From the NCBI GenBank assembly GCA_964442905.1, contig CAYUBD010000044.1, positions 1 to 7,677 on the forward strand: DNA of 7,677 nucleotides. Reading direction: 5' to 3'. Source of the stretch: JAFGFG01 sp964442905 (GTDB lineage Archaea > Aenigmatarchaeota > Aenigmatarchaeia > QMZP01 > JAFGSV01). Below, in pieces: positions 5,501 through 7,677 of this stretch (within the stretch, counting starts at the first letter, position 1; every line of letters begins with the position of its first letter). The notes beneath the pieces were generated by a model. It was not told the origin of the DNA and searched no databases. It saw only the letters and a list, made by a program, of their open reading frames with translations. A program made the translations under genes and the position numbers.

Positions 5501-6833
5501 GTTTTTAACAGTAGCACTAGTATTATCCCTGAGTATCTTTTCGACAGGCGTTTTTGCGGCAGAGTCATCGTCAACTGCTTCTTTGAATGTCTCTCTGATA
5601 AATCAGAATCCTGATCCTGCACGGGCAGGAGAGAATCTGGAACTGAGATTCATGGTAGAGAATACCGGAGGTGGGGATGTCTCTAATGTCCAGTACGAAC
5701 TCCTGCCTAAATTCCCGTTTGTTGCAATATCAGGTGAAGACTATACAAGAACCATATCACTTTCTGCATATCAGAAAGGTGATAATGCAGCTATAATCAA
5801 GTTCAAGGTACTGGTCGACAGTGAATCTGTGAAAGGAACCAACGATATAGAACTAAAGAGAATTGTAGAAGGTTCAGATATAACAACCAGAGAAAGCTAC
5901 GATATTGAAGTCACGGGCACTGAATACGCACAGATAATATACGTGGACAAGGCAAAGCTGTACCCGGGCAATGAGACACCACTGAAGTTCACGATAACAA
6001 ATGTTGGTAATTCACCTCTGAGGGACCTGGTATTTTCCTGGAGTGAAGAAGATGGCGTCATCCTCCCGGTGTACTCCGACGACACGAAATACGTAAAGAA
6101 CATAGATGTCGGTGAATCTGTCGAACTTGAATACAAGGTAGTTGCGGATGTGAACGCCGATCAGGGTCTTTATCAGCTGGACCTTATTCTGAAGTACGAA
6201 ACAGAATCTGGTGTAACAGAAGAGATGAATACCAAGGCTGGTATATTCGTCGGTGGGGAAACAGACTTTGATGTCACTTTCTCCGAAAGCTCGGAAGGTG
6301 TGACTTCACTATCAATAGCAAATGTGGGTAACAATCCTGCCTATTCGGTAACTGTCAGCATCCAGAATCAGGCGGGCTACATGGTCAGTGGCAGTACATC
6401 AACGATAGTGGGAAATCTTGACAAAGGCGATTACACAATAGTCTCTTTCCAGATATCCCAGACAGGCACCGTACCTTCCGGTATGACTAACTTCAGCCAA
6501 ATGACACCTGAAGAGAGAATTGCCATGAGGGAGTCAACCTCCCAAACATTCGGTTCCGGAAACAACCTTCTGGTAGACATAGACTACACAGATACGACCG
6601 GAATGAGGCACAACGTCGAAAAGGACGTGCCGATACAATTCAGGTCAGCTGACAGCAGCACAACGCCTACAACAAGAATTGGAAGACAGATGACTGTATC
6701 TGCGTCTCCCGTCTACACATACATAAGATATGGCGCATTCGTTGTAATCGTGATCCTGCTGTTGGTCGGCTACAAAGAAAGGGAGAGAATCAAACCTTTG
6801 CTAGTAAAGGTACTGAAGAAAAAGAAAAGCTGA
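5490..6833 (+). CDS. COG1361-type secreted, membrane-anchored Ig-like protein of the exporter operon
   Basis: The 447-residue product begins with a signal peptide (hydrophobic core about 5-22, likely cleavage after VFA at 21-23) and ends with one membrane helix (about 413-427) followed by a strongly basic tail (KVLKKKKS), so the body faces outside and the tail inside. The exterior part holds three repeated beta-sandwich units of the COG1361/CARDB kind, each marked by an N-x-G turn: VENTGGGDVSNV (56-67), ITNVGNSPLRDL (169-180) and IANVGNNPAYSV (276-287). The third unit has a Met/Ser-rich loop (330-356) common in this group. A Ser/Thr-rich stalk (387-406) precedes the helix. Lying between ATPase and permease, it probably acts as external substrate-binding or adaptor subunit in place of MacA. 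It has no HlyD-like hairpin. Four bases separate it from the permease gene. Confidence 0.85.
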   Translation: MKYEFLTVALVLSLSIFSTGVFAAESSSTASLNVSLINQNPDPARAGENLELRFMVENTGGGDVSNVQYELLPKFPFVAISGEDYTRTISLSAYQKGDNAAIIKFKVLVDSESVKGTNDIELKRIVEGSDITTRESYDIEVTGTEYAQIIYVDKAKLYPGNETPLKFTITNVGNSPLRDLVFSWSEEDGVILPVYSDDTKYVKNIDVGESVELEYKVVADVNADQGLYQLDLILKYETESGVTEEMNTKAGIFVGGETDFDVTFSESSEGVTSLSIANVGNNPAYSVTVSIQNQAGYMVSGSTSTIVGNLDKGDYTIVSFQISQTGTVPSGMTNFSQMTPEERIAMRESTSQTFGSGNNLLVDIDYTDTTGMRHNVEKDVPIQFRSADSSTTPTTRIGRQMTVSASPVYTYIRYGAFVVIVILLLVGYKERERIKPLLVKVLKKKKS

Positions 6834-6837
6834 TAGC

Positions 6838-7677
6838 ATGAAAACGGCAAAGTCCTTCAAACTAGCAGTGAATATATTGAGGCACAGCAAGCTGCGCAGC
6901 TGGCTGACAATAATAGGGATAGTCATAGGCGTGGCTGCTGTCGTCGCTATAGTCTCGATAGGCGAAGGAATGCAGGAGAGCGTTCAGCAGAACCTTGGAG
7001 GCCTGGGTTCAGACATACTCACCGTCTCCCCAGGATACTTCAGGGCTTCCGGTATGTTCATGCGTTCTGGAGGCGGCGGCGGTGGAATCGCTGTCAGTAC
7101 ATCGATATCATCCGACGATGATGACGAAGACGGGCTTACTGACAATGACATCCGCGTTTTAAAACCCATAGAAAACGTCGAATTCGTGCACGGAAGCATT
7201 TCCGGGCGATGTGATGTCTATTATCTCGCAGAAGAGACATCCGCAACTATAGACGGCGTCGATCCTATTGTCTGGAGCCACATAACAACATCAGAACTTG
7301 AACAGGGACGTTTGCTTGGACCATCTGATTATAGTGCAGTATTGGTAGGAAGTCGTATTGCGAATGACGTTTTCAAGCAGCCGCTTGCCTTGAACAGGAT
7401 AATCACGATTGAAGGTACGAGTTTCAAGATTGTAGGTATCCTTGAAGAAAGTGGCGGCGGTTTTGGCGGAGGCGGTGACGACGGTAAGATAATAATGCCG
7501 ATAAAAGCTGCAAGAGATTTATTCGCATCCAAAGACGATGATTTCAACCGGAATGAGTACAACACGATAACAATCAAAGTGGATAACGACGAACTTGTTG
7601 AAGAAACAATTGATATCATAGAAGAAAAACTCATGATGTCAAGGCACGTGACTGACAGGACCAAGGACTTCACAGTA
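6838..7677 (+). CDS. MacB-like ABC transporter permease (partial, 3' end outside window)
   Basis: The frame starts at ATG 6838, four bases after the previous stop, and remains open to the window end (280 codons). The N-terminus has the family pattern: amphipathic SFKLAVNILRHSKLRSW, first membrane helix (about 22-42, LTIIGIVIGVAAVVAIVSIG), then LGSDILTVSPG (55-65). The large exterior MacB periplasmic-core-like domain follows, including LEQGRLLGPSDYSAVLVGSRIANDVF (from 154) and FKIVGILEE (196-204). The remaining three helices expected of a MacB/FtsX permease lie beyond the window. Two glycine-rich loops (77-83 and 206-213) and an acidic stretch DDDDEDG (93-99) decorate the exterior domain. The permease should pair with the ATPase at 4695. 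No strong ribosome binding site is seen, so translation is probably coupled to the preceding gene. Confidence 0.93.
   Translation, partial: MKTAKSFKLAVNILRHSKLRSWLTIIGIVIGVAAVVAIVSIGEGMQESVQQNLGGLGSDILTVSPGYFRASGMFMRSGGGGGGIAVSTSISSDDDDEDGLTDNDIRVLKPIENVEFVHGSISGRCDVYYLAEETSATIDGVDPIVWSHITTSELEQGRLLGPSDYSAVLVGSRIANDVFKQPLALNRIITIEGTSFKIVGILEESGGGFGGGGDDGKIIMPIKAARDLFASKDDDFNRNEYNTITIKVDNDELVEETIDIIEEKLMMSRHVTDRTKDFTV

Noticed and set aside
6984..7673. Minus-strand open frames opposite the permease
   Set aside because: The plus strand encodes a clear MacB-like permease. The minus frames are Ser/Pro-rich complements of Gly/Asp-rich coding sequence.

Overview
The window looks archaeal. TATA-like boxes lie about 26-28 bases ahead of several starts. 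At least one start (4695) has a TATA box but no ribosome binding site, as expected for a leaderless transcript. Other starts carry GGAGGT/GGTGAT-type sites that fit the archaeal 16S rRNA tail. The exporter operon contains a COG1361-type (S-layer/CARDB-like) surface protein of a kind common in archaea, and the Hsp70 lacks the N-terminal insertion of proteobacterial DnaK. I cannot fix the lineage; a euryarchaeal/Thermoplasmatota-like or DPANN archaeon would fit.

Left part (1-3921). Bases 1-126 are the last 41 codons of a plus-strand gene that resembles the C-terminal end of Fic-family proteins. It converges on a minus-strand chaperone operon in the order grpE (3876-3394), dnaK (3346-1445), dnaJ (1397-252), with 47-base gaps. 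All three proteins have complete family hallmarks, so this is a full Hsp70 machine: DnaK does ATP-driven folding, DnaJ delivers substrate and triggers hydrolysis, and GrpE exchanges nucleotide. A TATA box at 3909-3917 and a perfect palindrome at 3887-3897 near the predicted transcription start form the likely heat-shock promoter and operator.

Right part (3922-7677). A short unproven ORF (3922-4041) abuts, stop to stop, a minus-strand gene for a two-helix membrane protein with a cytoplasmic winged-helix DNA-binding domain (4575-4042). Divergent from it is a plus-strand MacB/LolD-type ABC operon: ATPase (4695-5399), a possible 34-residue Cys/His-rich micro-protein (5396-5500), a secreted and membrane-anchored protein with three Ig-like domains (5490-6833), and a MacB-like permease cut by the window end (6838 onward).

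The most interesting region is the divergent promoter. Two near-identical 17-base boxes, GTTACAG-N3-GTTTCAC, lie 53 bases apart in the same orientation. One covers the predicted initiation region of the regulator gene, the other sits just upstream of the exporter TATA box. This suggests a self-contained envelope-sensing module in which a membrane-tethered transcription factor controls an adjacent exporter whose accessory subunit is an Ig-like surface protein instead of a MacA-type adaptor. Parts and layout are read from the sequence; the regulatory logic is inference. No intergenic stretch exceeds 300 bases, and I saw no tRNA, rRNA, CRISPR array or insertion sequence.
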